This document shows positions 23,135 to 35,611 of a stretch of 64,000 nucleotides of DNA, piece by piece. Under the pieces are notes generated by a model. The model searched no databases. It saw nothing but the letters and a program-made list of their open reading frames with translations, and had not been told where the DNA came from. Every line of letters starts with the position of its first letter. Within the stretch, counting starts at the first letter, position 1. The stretch comes from Heliocidaris tuberculata (Eukaryota; Echinodermata; Echinoidea; Camarodonta; Echinometridae). The stretch spans positions 24,311,030-24,375,029 of the forward strand of contig CM046836.1 of the NCBI GenBank assembly GCA_025618425.1, given 5' to 3'. Made by a program: the position numbers and the translations under genes.

Positions 23135-24688
23135 ACACTATTGAAACAAAGGTGTGTCTTTTTCCCATAGGTTTCACACGTTCGGAAATACAGTACCTTT
23201 TTCAAGGGACCAAAACGCCGCGTCGTTGGGAAGGGGTTCACTCGGAAGGGAATATCGTATTAAATCTACGTTGTCTTTTTAAAATTCCATCAACTTCTTT
23301 TTCTGTAGGACTTTGAGCATTCATTATGTAAGTTTGACAGATATTCGTTTGATATTTAATTTTCTGTCGTTGATTTTCTGAAAAGTGTTCGGACACTGGA
23401 TCAACCACCATATATCAGAAGGAGGGGGGGGGGGGGGTAATGCCCCATGACCATGTAACGGTCGATCGCCTCATTGGAAGACAGTAGGCCTATTCTCCTT
23501 TCCCAGTGCTATGGACAGATGTAGCCTGAGATGTACATATATAGGCCTATAGGGTCTAGTACACATTTATAACATTTTTTGGACCTTATTATGAGGAAAA
23601 TATTTGGTTGTCTACCTCTTGCAAGCTCATTCATCATCCCCATTTCTACGACAGGCAATAAAGCAAAATAAGATCCACGACAAAAAATAGGCAACCGTTT
23701 TGGAAGGTCGAAAGAAGACTTCTTTAATTCTAGTTCTATACTTACCTATAAATTAGCCAGAGTCGGAGTCATCATCATCGTGCTAGTAGTATACAGTGTA
23801 CACAATGCCTTTGGCTTGTTTTTAGCTCAATGAAAAGATCAATATCTAGAGTTTATGATCATGTCAAGATCGAAACACTAGATCTAAACCTAGACTAGAT
23901 CCTAGATCTAGATCTATAAATATTTAATTCAAATACGATTAACAGATTAAAGGATCTAAGGCTAGGGCTGGGGTTGGGCCTCTGACAGGGCAAGGGCAGG
24001 GGTCATGACTCATCACACGATCGACTGTGGTATCTATCCATATCTATTCGCATCATCAACATGATCAAGCCTCATCATCAAGCAAGGAAGTCTAAACGCG
24101 TTAGATAATATAATTGTTCAAATAAACTCACCGGTCTTTACACTGTTAAAAATGCTCCTCAAGATCCACTCCAAGATTGTGTTTGCTTTATAAATCGTAA
24201 GACCTTTTAATCATCTTGACGTAAAAATGTGTCCGACACGAAATTAACGTGTACACGTCAAATTAATTTTAAAACAAATAGATACCCAGGCTAGGCGGCC
24301 ACAATGCACAGCGCATAGCATCACAGCTGTCATATGTATGGGCCATGGGTCATCACAGACTTGACTAGTCTTTGTTCCTCACTTAAAATCAATGCGAAAT
24401 GTGTATCGTATGCCTATATAGATGCTTGCACGATTTTATGTATACTCTCACTATACACGTCATGGTCGTCGCATCTTATTTATTATGCAGAAGCTCGCGT
24501 GGCGGACACGCGCCAGACGCGCGATCGAGCGAGCGAGAAAGCGCCTTACAAAACCATGCTTCGCCTTCTGTTGGGTCAAATTACGCTCGGTGGTACGTGT
24601 ATATTTCATTATACAAAACAACAACAAAACAAAGAGAGCGTTCAATTTTCAATTTCAAAATGATGACAGATCCAAGCCGAACCCACAG

Positions 24689-25186
24689 AAGAAGTCCACC
24701 CTGATTACAAGTTGGTTTAGTAAAAGAAGCAGAAAAATGAAACCCAGATCCGTGAATGTTTGAGCAAAATCCGATAAAAATTAAGAAAATTATACATTTT
24801 TTGAAGTTGTAATCAATCAAACATAATAATTGGCAACTCTGTGACGTATCTAGCTCTTCTCTCATTTGCCCTGTACCAAAATAAAATCATTAATTTCCAT
24901 TTTTCTCTAAAGAAAATATTCAGTCGTACAAGCACCTCAGATAAATTGCTCATTATGTTTTTACACAAAACCTGTATGAAAGTAATTCATTCCTTCGTCA
25001 AAAACTAAGAAAAATTCGAATTCATGAAATTGTCTGTACTTGGGAGAGGAGCTCACAAGATTACAACTTCAAACAATCATACTTCTTATCGGCTTTTGCT
25101 CAAACTTTCACTAAGGCGTTCCAAGTTCCTCGTATTTTTCTTTCTTATTCAAATCAACTTAATACCAGGGTAGACCTTCCCTTTAA
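24689..25186. mobile_element. Fold-back MITE, TTAAAGG family (copy D)
   Basis: Left GAAGTCCACCCTGATTACAA (the outermost TTAAAGG is lost), right CAGGGTAGACCTTCCCTTTAA. The internal arms match copy C (AATTGGCAACTCTGTGACGT). Confidence 0.78.
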
Positions 25187-25535
25187 AATTGGGGTGATGA
25201 AATTAGGCCTATCACTGAAATCATGGGTCGATCATGCAGCCAAATAATAATTATATAGCCTATACTAGCATGTAGGCTTTTAACTTTTGCTATTAAAAAC
25301 AAACTAGGCCTACAAAACAACGAACAACTTTATCTCTCACCCAGCAGTCGACAGACCTGCACGAAAACCAATTCTTTCGTACACACTCACTATATCCGAA
25401 AGCTAATGACAAAAATGTGATAATTAAAATTTAAAATGGTATTGCATCAATATAGGCCCTTTAATTTCATGGGAATAAGAATAATTCAGGAAGAATCATC
25501 GCATAACCAATAACTCCCAATTGCCCCCCCCCCCT

Positions 25536-25537
<2 letters not shown>

Positions 25538-25567
<30 letters not shown>

Positions 25568-25612
25568 CTCTCTCCCCTCTCTCTCCCTCTATCTCTCTCT
25601 CCTCTCTCTCAG

Positions 25613-25666
<54 letters not shown>

Positions 25667-25700
25667 TCTCTCTCTCAGTCTCTCTCTATCTTTCTCTCCT
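25538..25700. repeat. (CT)n microsatellite block
   Basis: About 160 bases of CT with short interruptions. The overlapping Ser/Leu frame is an artefact. 25700-27150 shows no gene or element that I can support. Confidence 0.85.
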
Positions 25701-27149
25701 CTCTATAACCGTCAGCATCTCTCCAGTCTATCTTTTCAAGTATCTCTCTGGACAATTACTTCTCTTTCTCTTGCTAAGTTCTTTATTTATCTGTCTTTCT
25801 GCGTCTTCCACAGAAGTGAGAAAGGCATATAATAATTACTATTATGTTAGACTTATCCATGTGTATAAGCAACATTACAATCACGCCAGATAAGACACAA
25901 TTCTAATGAAAACAAAGGCAGTTTGTCCTAGGTTTCTACAGTTGTTTAAAAATTTTGTATCGTCTCATATAACAACACGCTTGTAAAAAAAGAATTAATA
26001 AGTATAACTTATAAACGTTTAAAAAATGCACGGGAGAGGACTCAGTAAAAAAGCTAGGGTTGGGGAAGCAAACAGAAAACTATACGAGAGTATGAGTGTT
26101 ACTCGTCGGCCTATATAATACATACAATACAGACAGGATGTATTTTACTTTTGTACATCTAATTGAATTTATACATTACTGAATATGGATTATTGATTTA
26201 TTGATTCATTTATTTATGATACATCTATTATAATCTATACATGCATGCATACACAAGATTAGTTGTAAGAATATTTAAAATGTTGGTCCTATAACCATAA
26301 TAAATTAATTAATTGATTTGTGGTATGATATCGATTTATATTATTCCATAATTTATGATTTGTATTTTGATTGATTTGGGTAAATAAAACTAAACTTAAA
26401 CTGAAACTGAAATTATATTTATTGAGTCCATGTATGTATATCACGTCGCTCGTCTAGTACTTGCCAGGATATGATTTTTTTAAATAAATTAAATTAAGAC
26501 CTTGCATATAAGGATAAATATAATATGATTACCAGTGACATGGATTAGCCGGTTGTATACGACACATGCTCCGACCGGCGAATGCTCCGTGTCAATTTTG
26601 TACACAAACTGAATATACATGTACTAAACTTTGAACTTTTTATTACCCCTGGACCAAACTTTATAGCTATATAACCTAACATAAAATCCTATTGCAACCG
26701 GAACCATAACCTTGACGAAATAAGGCCAAGAGCTATTGTAGCCACAACATTTATGTCGGAGTACCGGATGAGCCACCGATCAGAACAGGGTTGAAGGGGA
26801 TTGCACACTTCCAAAGGTGATTAAAAATAATAATAATATAAGTTTCTTAGGCATGGAACCATCGTAGAGATCGATGAGTGGCACGCACTTTAGAATTGAC
26901 TCCAGGTGGCGCTCTGTGAGTTAGATGTTTGAGGCCAGTTTAGAGATGGCTCCGTCAAGTTTGGAAAGTAGAGTAGGGTTTCCGATTGTGACAGAATTAT
27001 TGGAATTTGTTTGAGTCTGTAGACATTTAGTACTTGGTATTTATGATATACGGATAGACGAAAGCTGTTTTTTCCGTTCGTCGATGGCATTAAAGGATTC
27101 ATGACATTCTGCTCACCAAATGAGCGAAGCGACTTTTAAAACTGTTGCA

Positions 27150-27420
27150 TTTTGAAGGAAAAGTCCACCTGGATTACAAGTTAGTTTTAAAAGAAGCAGA
27201 AAGATTAAAGAAGCAGCATGACTGAAGGTTTTTAGCAAGAAACGATAAGAAATAAGATAGTTGTGAATTTTCGATTTTGTTAAATCAATCAAACACAAAT
27301 GGGCAACTCGGCGTGAGTGCCGCGTGACTAATTTTTGCCCTGTACCCAAAAAGTCATTAATTTCCATTTTCCTCTAAAGAAAATATTCAAACATAATACA
27401 TGCACCTTAGATTGTTCGCA
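27150..27420. mobile_element. TTAAAGG-family MITE, single arm (copy E)
   Basis: It starts GAAGGAAAAGTCCACCTGG and matches the left arm and core of copies C and D (ACGATAAGAAATAAGATAGT, GGGCAACTCGGCGTGA). It then stops near ACCTTAGATTGTTCGCAT with no right arm. A truncated copy. Confidence 0.7.
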
Positions 27421-28473
27421 TAGGAGCGGAAAATTTACGTTGATTTAATTTTGGGGTTAATCAGCTGCGCTGACTGCAGGGGGGTATCATATACAGGGCC
27501 GCTCATTTTTATAGAAGACGGATAATGGTATATGGAATCAGTGATGTCAATTTATGGATAAATTGAATCATCGATGCCGAGTGCTTAACTGGTGAAATCT
27601 CTAGAGCATGTGCGTTTTTGCATGTGCGTTTTTGAAAAAGCATTTTTTTTTTTTTTTTCATTTTTCGTAAAGATGCCTTGTCAGGCAGCGAAGAAAATCG
27701 GCAATTGTTTGCTCACTAGCTTTGCTCACTCATTGGAAAGTTGATAACCTCGCAAGAGACAACCCTGTCACAGCGAGAGCCTAAACTGATTATGCATATA
27801 CTGTGTCCACAGACGTAAGAGCCTGGGCGGCCGGCTAGGGGCTGCAATCATATACACTGGGGATGGGGGGGGGGGGGCTCAGGGGCTGCAGCTGCTGAGC
27901 AGCCCCTCTCCCCTAAGAATTTTTAAAGTTCCGATATTCGGGCAGCGAGGTGACCGCATGTCTTCATATTTGAGGCAGCGAGGTGATCGAGTGCGTATAA
28001 TTTTTTAATGTCTTAGTGTATTTTGATGACAAATTAATAATTTTCAATACCATAAATTGTCATTTTTTGGCTCGCTCGCAAACTTAAGAAACTGGAAATA
28101 TGATGTTCGGGCAAGAGGCGTCGGCCCCAATTTAAAAACAGTGCCTTTACGCCTGTGGCTGCAGTTACGTTTTTTCCAGTGCACTGTAAAGAATTTTGCC
28201 ATTTTTCACGGGAATTTCCTGGCTGCCGGGAATGCCCGTTTTTCTACGTTTTTTTAAACCGGAAATCAGCATATAATATTATTTACAATAAAATTATGTA
28301 AATTTAAATGAAATTATGTAAATATATGTTGATTTCCGGTAGGTAAACCAACAAACTTGCTGTTGTTTTACATATCGGCAATAACTTCAAGGGCTAAAAA
28401 ACCTATAGTTTTACAGTTATATTTTTACAGTGTGGGCCATCGAGTTCCGCTGCAATATTTTACACACTTTGAT

Positions 28474-28690
28474 CACGTAGCCTCTAATCTCGGCGGTTTT
28501 GCTGCTCTGGACATCAATCCCATGGTCGATCCCCGAAACGCTCCGAATTAATTGTCCTCTGATTTCGTGAAGTCGACACAGCTTGTGTGTCGACTCTCCG
28601 CAATCAGAGGACTATTCCACGCGTTTCAGGGTCGACCATGGGATCGACATCAGAGCAGCAAAGCCGCCGTGATTAACGGCTAGTTATGAC
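28474..28690. repeat. Long imperfect palindrome (possible fold-back MITE)
   Basis: The left arm (CGGCGGTTTTGCTGCTCTG, CCCATGGTCGATCCC, AAACGC, GTCCTCTGAT) is matched in reverse complement by the right arm (ATCAGAGGAC, GCGTTTCAGGGTCGACCATG, CAGAGCAGCAAAGCCGCCG). At its centre is GTCGACACA-GCT-TGTGTGTCGAC, a perfect inner hairpin (28572-28593). GC-rich relative to its surroundings. Confidence 0.7.
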
Positions 28691-29409
28691 GCAGTACATA
28701 GTGGAAATTGAAACTAACCAAGTTTTACTATGGAGAGCCTATATGCGCTCCCCAGAAAAACATAGGAAGCCCCCAAGGGGGGGGGGGGTGTCGCTACATA
28801 CTATATACATTCTCTTATTTTGTTTTTGAAAGAAAAATTTCTGCGTAAGAGGATAGGCTATGATTTTCTTTATAATGTACATTACCAGAATTTAGAAATA
28901 TCTATATAAGCTCGTTTTACATTTTTTGTTTGTTGTTGTTGTTTTTCTATCTCTTTATTTTTATACCGAATCTATGGAACTGTGGTCAGATTGGGCTTCT
29001 AGAATTAACTGCAGACACACAATTGTTTATTTATTTATTTATTTTTTTTCAATAATGTAGAGATGAGGAAATGTATACCCGCAAAGCAAGGGAGCTACGT
29101 CTGTCTGTAGGCTTTATTATTATATTTTAAATTTCTATATTTAAAATCCCTTTTAACCAACAAAATAAATGAAAGAAATATGAATCAGAGACCGTTATGT
29201 TAGAAGGCAATTCGAGTAATTAATGCACATTGTATAGCACTGCAGTTTCCTCTTCTTTGCCATCTGACTCGAATGACATATGGGGGAATCCCCGTACAGG
29301 CATTTCGCAATGCGTGGAATTTATAGTTACCAGACCCCCCCCCCCCCCCCTCTCTCTTTCCATCAACTGTTTTTGTCCGTCTGTATATATCTGCCTGCAT
29401 AAAAGCCAC

Positions 29410-29535
29410 TCTCTCCTCCTCCTCCTCCTCCTCCTCCTCCTCCTCCTCCTCCTCCTCCTCCTCCTCCTCCTCCTCCTCTTCTTCTTCTTCTTCTTCTTCT
29501 TCTTCTTCTTCTTCTTCTTCTTCTTCTTCTTCTCC
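29410..29535. repeat. (TCC)n/(TTC)n compound trinucleotide tract
   Basis: About 70 bases of CTC units switch sharply to CTT units. All long frames across it (poly-Glu, poly-Arg, poly-Leu) are artefacts. Confidence 0.9.
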
Positions 29536-29924
29536 TCTCCCCTTCCACACCCCCTCTCTCTCTTTCTCTCTCCTCCTTTCTCCCTTCCCCCCCCCTCCCT
29601 CTCCCTCTCTCTTACTTTCTTCACCCATTCTCTTTATATTGTCCTTTGACCTCTTTATACGGAAATCTCGTTTAACGCTCAATTTTTGTAAAGCAGCATA
29701 AAATGTATCTTCACCGTAGAATGTCATTACATTCCTGACGGATTCTATTTACAACAATCACTATAACCAGATAAGAGATTCCATTGACTAAAAATCGAAT
29801 CGCAGTGACAGGCTATGTCTACTTATTCTTATTAACAATAATTCAATAATAATCATTAGCTGCGATTCAAAGATCCATTTAAAAATGACTTTGGTAACGG
29901 AAAAAAAAATTGCCAGACCTCCCA

Positions 29925-30141
29925 AATTCGCTCATGGGGGGGGGGGGGGGGGGAGGGGGGTTATGGGGTCTAGTTCCCCTCTATAATTCTCTGACAAGCA
30001 AAAAAAAAAAAAAAAAAAAAAAAGGTTTTCGTTCTAAAAGGGGGCCACAATCGAAAAAAGGGGGGCCCGCAAATGCATACTTTTCTTTCAAAGGGGGGGG
30101 GGGCCGGGCCGGATGTGCCCCCCCCCCTAAATCCGCCACTG
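29925..30141. mobile_element. Degenerate relative of the CAGTGGCG MITE family
   Basis: It contains TAATTCTCTGACAAGC followed by a long poly-A and poly-G, and ends AATCCGCCACTG, the complement of a CAGTGGCGGATT terminus. No matching left terminus or duplication is clear. Confidence 0.45.
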
Positions 30142-30556
30142 TAACATAGTCACATACTATTCTCCTTTTATCAAAAGAAACATGTACGAGATTACTTAAC
30201 ATTCCATTCATCATTTCGAACAAATTTTAGTGTAAATATTTGTAAGAAACGCATGTTAACGGCTTTTCACTGCCTCACGCCCTCACGCTAAGACCATATC
30301 CACCCGAAGGTTCCCCACACAATAAACCCAGCGCTCCGCACTATGTTTAGCGTATTCTATAACACACATCAATCCTCATGCCCCCCCCCCCCCCCCCCAC
30401 CCCAATCGGAGGTCGGAGGGACCGCATGCGTGTTCCCAAAATCTCCGGTAAAGGGGTACTTTTCGCGCGACACAATCCGGCCCGTGAATTGTAAAAAAAA
30501 AAGGGTTTATTTGACTTTTCACCCGGAGATTTCTTTTAAAAAGGGGGTGCATGTTT

Positions 30557-30588
<32 letters not shown>

Positions 30589-30642
30589 TTGGACTCCTGA
30601 GAAATTTAAAAAGGGGGTTATAAAATATCTTGAAAGTTATAG

Positions 30643-30789
30643 AAAAATTGATCAAATCCCGGGATCGTGGTGTGCGTCGTGGAACCTGCCAAAAATGTCA
30701 AAATTGCGACGACTTTGAGCAAGACCCAGAGTCTCATCGTTGTGGATATTGTGGCTGCCTACCTGCGACTCACAGGGTCTCACATTCAG
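30643..30789 (+). CDS. Cys-rich putative zinc-binding exon inside the insertion
   Basis: Acceptor GTTATAG and strong donor GTGAGT bound 147 nt that read KLIKSRDRGVRRGTCQKCQN, then CDDFEQDPESHRCGYCGCLP, then ATHRVSHS. The spacing C-x2-C-x2-C ... H-x-C-x2-C-x-C ... H is that of a small zinc-binding module found in uncharacterised invertebrate proteins. Codon use is good and there is no stop. No partner exon is seen nearby, so this is either a captured host exon or part of the element's own gene. Confidence 0.5.
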
Positions 30790-31439
30790 GTGAGTAGTTT
30801 GCCCGGTAGTTTGCTTGCGAAATTAACACTTTAAACTCATTTTCCTACACCCATGAAAATGAATGTGTGGGACTGATATACAGTTTTGTATGATATGTAT
30901 ACCCAGACGTTGTAATTCCGGACAGGTTGTTAATCCGGACAGGTCATTTTTAAACAGTAAATCGAACAACCTTTCATGCAAATTGTCACAAATCTTTCAC
31001 AGGATAGGTTGAAAATCATGTAGATTGCAAATATTCACTGGTTTTAGTGTTACTTAATGCATGTTTTTCGTAAAATCTGACGGCAAAATTGACAGGCTAA
31101 TTTTTGTTAAGTGTCCGGAAATGCAAACCCCATTCGTACACCACGATCTACCGTACGTACCAGGCTAACTGGATCTATAGAAAGTCGCCGGGGATAATTT
31201 CTTAAATGGTATATAGCTTACAAACTATCACTGATACCACCAAAGCTTATATATGTTCTTAAATTCCTTAAAATATAGAAATTTCTTATGACGGCATTGA
31301 GTTCTGAGATCCTTTTTTTAACATTAAAAAAATCTCTCCTAAGGCTAAGGTATTGTACTTGGAATTGACATCTGACAGCTTACCTGAGCTGAGATGAGGG
31401 GGGGGGGGCCTCCTCTGGGAAAATAAAATACAGCCCAAA

Positions 31440-31680
31440 ATGCTGACCTTTTTTTTTTTTTTTTTTTTTTTTTTTGCTTGTCAGAAGTTTTTGGAGTAAA
31501 AAGGGACCCCCAAAATGCTGATTACCATTTTTGGGGGGGTTTTTTTTGCTTGTCAGAAAATTTTCGAGGTAAAAAGAGACACCCAAAATGCTGATGACAT
31601 TTTTTGTTGTTGTTTTGCTTGTCAGAAAATTTTGTTAATATATGGCCCCCTCCGTCATAAAATGGATCTGCCACTGGAGG
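31440..31680. repeat. Tandem triplicated TTTGCTTGTCAGAA module
   Basis: Three direct copies of about 80 bp, each with CCCAAAATGCTGA, poly-T, TTTGCTTGTCAGAA. The same module in opposite orientation (TTCTCTGACAAGCAAA) is the body of the CAGTGGCG MITEs. Confidence 0.6.
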
Positions 31681-32419
31681 GGGGGAGGGGGGTGTCTGTC
31701 CTGAGATATGGGGTTGGAATGAGAGCTCACTTGAGATAGGGGGTACATTGAGCAGTGTTCCGTATTTAGGGGGGGGGGGGGTCTCCAAGGCAGGAAAAGC
31801 CCGCGAAAGGGGGGTTCAGAAATTTTGGCCGACCTGAGATAGGGGGGGGGGGGGTGCTTTCGAAGGGAGGGAACGAGCATACGCTTACCCTAAATAATAC
31901 TGAGTTAGGGGTTGGGGTCCTCATGTGAGTAATGTCTGTGGCCGTTGTTTGAATTTACATCCCCTCTTTTTTGGGCCAGGGATTTTTATTACATTTCACG
32001 TCTCATTCGATAAATATTTCACTTGAGGAGGAAAAAAAACTTCACAGCATCTTAGTTATATTAGTACCCTTCTATTTATTAAGAAAAATCAAAGAAATCT
32101 CACGAAAACTTTTTGAGGGCTTCCCCAAACTATACCTTTAACTTTTTAAGTGCCGATGGCACGTATATGTGACAGATAAACTTGTCATTTTCATTTAACA
32201 ATTGCTCGACCACAGGAAGAGTATATGGTGGTCAATGTATATCAAAATTTTGAGCATAAATCAAGCATTCTAAATTCATGATTATAATTATATGCTATCT
32301 TAGAAAATTTCAGAGAAAATTGCAAATTTTAAAAAGATATTACCTTATTTTAACATTGAACTATATGAGACACCAAAATATAATGACAAAAAAGAAACTC
32401 AAATGTAATTTTCAATAGT

Positions 32420-32966
32420 TATTATGCATAAACTTCAAATTTTATATCTTATAATCCGTCCTCGTGCTCCGGCCATTCCTGCCTCTGTCCTTTCTTGTAT
32501 GCCACGCACCACAAAGCCAGTCTGTTTTAGATGTTTTGGATGTATTCATCATTATTATATATTGTTTTTAATGCATGTATTGCTTTGTACTTATGTCAGT
32601 CTTATTTTGTCTAAATCCCTTTCTATATCAAATTCTCTTTCTTTCTTTTCCCCTCATTCATCATGCCCACTTTCTGTTTATATTCTCTTTCCACCTCTCC
32701 CGCCCCGCATTGTCTCTTCTCTCCTCTCTCTGCTCACAGTTTGTTAATTCTGTATCATATGATTTATTGCATTACATATTTATTTATCAGATGTTTATAT
32801 TTCTTTTTTATGTTTAATTTGGATGCTATTTATATGTCATAAGTGTGTATTTATTATATTGTAACTCTATTGTAATACTTTGTTCATGTACTGCCAGTGG
32901 AGGGCATATTTCTATGTTTTTTAAATATGGATCAATAAAAAGAATCTGAATCTGAATCTGAATCTA
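32420..32966 (+). mobile_element. Probable non-LTR retrotransposon 3' end
   Basis: AT/pyrimidine-rich sequence ending GGATCAATAAAAAGAATCTG and then (AATCTG)4. A short microsatellite tail directly after an AATAAA-like signal is characteristic of CR1/RTE-type LINE 3' ends. No reverse transcriptase frame is preserved here. Confidence 0.5.
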
Positions 32967-33212
32967 AAGTTGGAAAAAGGAATAACGTTTGGTATCATAA
33001 GAAATGGTAAATAATTTCCTACAAATTCTGTACACTCTATTTTGTGAAATAATAGATGGTTAATGAAGTGGAGACATTTGAAAAGCAAGCATTGATCACA
33101 TTTTGGTAAAATTTTGAAGAGAGCTAAACCCCTTGGCACAGTAAGAGTTAAATTGCCATGACGCATTTACATGATATTACAGCGCTACAAGGACAAGTAT
33201 CCCTATAGGTAA

Positions 33213-34127
33213 AGGTAGGTTTTCACGGGGCACGCGAACGATTCGCGAAGTCCAATGCGCGGGGGGTTCTGAAGCGTCGTCAATTGTTCACGGGAGTCGT
33301 TTTTAGTTCGGAGGGAATTTCAAAAAAGTTTGAAATTTCTTGCGAACGTTTCCAGCATCCCAGGTCGTGATTTGTTCGTGATGCTCTCAGAAATGTCTGG
33401 AAAGCTTCGTCATATGTGCGCAACCTACTCACGACGTGCGTGATGTTCGCAAAATTCCCACAGTATGGAGAAAGTCTCCCGCATGTCTTGCAAATGTCTC
33501 GCGAAAGCAGCGAAGTTCGTCCAATCACCTATCGAACTATTCACGAACTGTTCGCGTTCTTGTTGAGAACAAAGAAGCAAACGCGAGCCGTTCACGTCGA
33601 GGCCTCTATCAATTCGCCTACAGTTAGCCACGATTAATTTGCGAATGTTACGAAGTATTCCGGACCATTCGCGAGCTACACACGAACCAAAACCGACGCT
33701 TTTACGAACGTTTTGCGAAGGTTTTGCTCACGCGACATTCTCACGGAGTTCGTACGAAGTTCTCACGAGAGTTTGGCGCACGCTTGCCGCACGTTTGCCA
33801 TAAGGTACATGACCGAGGTGTCTGACTTCATTCTGCAACTAGACAGCGAACTATTCACGAAGAGACTGATCAACTCAAGACAGCTGTCAACTCAAGTTTG
33901 CTTTTAGTCTCGTGTTCTTCGTGGAAGTGGCCTGGCCATAGTTCTGCAACGCTACACACAACCTTTGCACATACGTTGTGAGAACTACGCACAAACTGCG
34001 CAGGAATGGTTTACGGCTCCATTTTCGCGACACATTCGGAGAAAAACTTCTCCGAACGTTGGATTTTTCCATGTTTTGACATTCGCATCCTTCGCGAATC
34101 GTTCCCGTGCCCCTAGAAAACCCACCT
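33213..34127. mobile_element. Harbinger-like element with TAA target duplication
   Basis: The left end AGGTAGGTTTTCACGGGGCA and the complement of the right end AGGTGGGTTTTCTAGGGGCA are inverted repeats. They continue to about 38 bp (CGAACGATTCGCGAAG in both). TAA flanks both ends (33210-33212, 34128-34130), the PIF/Harbinger TWA target. The body of 0.9 kb is rich in CGCGAA/TTCGCG and CACGAAC words and has only short, uninformative frames on both strands. Confidence 0.75.
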
Positions 34128-34409
34128 TAACTTCTAATACAAAGGCACAGTGGGTGACAATTTGGCAGGAGAAAGAGGGAGAGAGAGAGAGCGAGACAGA
34201 CAGACGGAGACAGAGACAGAGACAGTGACAGAAGGTGTTTAGAGGAAACACTGTCATTGTGCCACACGATGAAGTCTCATATTATTGGGGTCAGTTTTCT
34301 CCCTGCACCCCCCCCCCCTCCTGATCGACGCCCCTGGTATATAAAGGCACTGCCTCTGAGAAAAAGCTGCTATCCAGACCACCAGCAAGGGTTCCCGCGA
34401 TTGTAACAC

Positions 34410-34770
34410 TTAAAAAGTGTTGGTAAGCACTTTTTGAAATCAGCAGTTCCTTAAAAGGTGTTAGAGTATCCTTTTTTTTTTAACTAGCGGCTAACCGCTT
34501 TAATGATACAAAAGATTTCTTAGGCCGAAATGCGCCAGGTTTTAGCAATGTTTTAAGGTTATTTTGACGTGACACTCACAAATATAAATATTTTACAGCG
34601 CTACACATCATGGAAATCGTGCCAAGCAGTGCTACTTTTAAGTAGTAGTTAGTGACTTTACCATTACTACACCTTAAAAGAGAAGTAAGTGACTTTACCG
34701 TTCAGAAGGTGCTTACTACCATGACTACCACTTAAAGCTCATAGACAGTCTCGGTAGCAAATTATCATAC
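34410..34770. repeat. Degenerate tandem repeat AGTAAGTGACTTTACC
   Basis: Units such as AGTAAGTGACTTTACCGTTC, AGAAGGTGCTTACTACCA, CTTAAAA recur here and at 35236-35350, on both sides of the duplicated unit copy 2. The repeat appears to be the host sequence into which that unit and the MITE at 35353 were placed. Confidence 0.65.
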
Positions 34771-34787
34771 TGGCAAGAAACTTATCT

Positions 34788-35236
34788 AACATAGTCACAT
34801 ACTATTCTCCTTTTATCGTATCATAAGGCACATGTACGAGATTATTTAACATTCCATTCACGATTTCGAACAAATTTTAGTGTAAATATCTGTAAGAAAC
34901 GTTTACCTTTTCACTACCTCACGCTGAGACCATATCCACTCGAAGGTTCCCCACACAATAAACCCAGCGCTTCGCGCTATATGTGTAGCGTATTCTATAA
35001 CACACAGCAATCCTCGTGTGAGTAATGTGTGTGGCCGTTGTTCGAATTTACATCCCCTCTTTTTTGGGCCAGGGATTTTTATTCTTTTCACCTCTAATTC
35101 GATAAATATTTCACTTGAGGGGGAAAAAACTTCACAGCATCTTAGTTATGTTAGTACCCTGCTATTTATTAAGTAAAATCAAAGAAATCTCACGAAAAGT
35201 TTTTGAGGGCTTCCCAAAACTTTCTAATACCTTTAA
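34788..35236. repeat. Duplicated unit, copy 2 (uninterrupted)
   Basis: Counterpart of 30142-30380 plus 31926-32150. It serves as the empty-site reference for the 1.5-kb insertion. Confidence 0.85.
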
Positions 35237-35352
35237 AAGAGCAGTAAGTGACTTTATCATTCAAAAGGTGCTTACTATCACTTAAAATACCAGTAAGTGA
35301 CTTTACCGTTCAAAAGGTGCTTACTACCACTAAAAAGAGGATTAAGTGACTG

Positions 35353-35611
35353 CAGGGGCGGCGCCAGGGTATTGTGATAGAAGGGGCAAGACGACCTAAA
35401 GATGACGTCATATTTTTTCTCCATTAAATAACAGGGGTAATATATAGAGTTATATGTTTAAGACCTCTCTTTTTAATACTCCTCTTTCTTCTTTCTTCCC
35501 TTTTCTTCCCTTTTCTTCCTCCTTTTCTTCTTTTTTCTTTTTTTTTTTCACCACTTGAAAAATCATAGGGGGGGCGGTCGCCCCCTCTGCCCCCCTGTAG
35601 CGCCGCCCCTG
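35353..35611. mobile_element. hAT-like MITE, CAGGGGCGGCGC family (copy 1)
   Basis: Ends CAGGGGCGGCGCCAGGGTAT and GTAGCGCCGCCCCTG. Perfect 8-bp duplication AGTGACTG (35345-35352, 35612-35619). The body has GATGACGTCATATTTTTTCT, a TTAAGACCTCTC segment and a long pyrimidine tract. No coding. Confidence 0.9.

Larger units (their letters stand above)
30381..31917. mobile_element. 1.5-kb insertion with 8-bp TSD carrying a Cys-rich exon
   Basis: TCCTCATG stands on both sides (30373-30380, 31918-31925), and the empty site reads ATCCTCGTGTGAG in the second copy at about 35010-35025. The ends are C-rich (poly-C then ACCCCAATC at left; complement CCCCAACCCC at right), a weak terminal inverted repeat. 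An 8-bp duplication suits hAT and some other DNA transposons. The interior has an exon-like segment, poly-G tracts and three repeated TTTTGCTTGTCAGAA modules. Confidence 0.7.
30142..32150. repeat. Duplicated unit, copy 1 (interrupted by an insertion)
   Basis: 30142-30380 and 31926-32150 match 34788-35236 nearly base for base (CATAGTCACATACTATTCTC, AGGTTCCCCACACAATAAAC, GGCCGTTGTTTGAATTTACA, AAATCTCACGAAAA). Copy 2 is continuous where copy 1 holds a 1.5-kb insertion, which dates the insertion after the duplication. Confidence 0.85.

Noticed and set aside
29200..29727. Long poly-Glu / poly-Arg / poly-Leu frames
   Set aside because: Translations of a (TCC)n(TTC)n tract in all frames; no flanking family signature.
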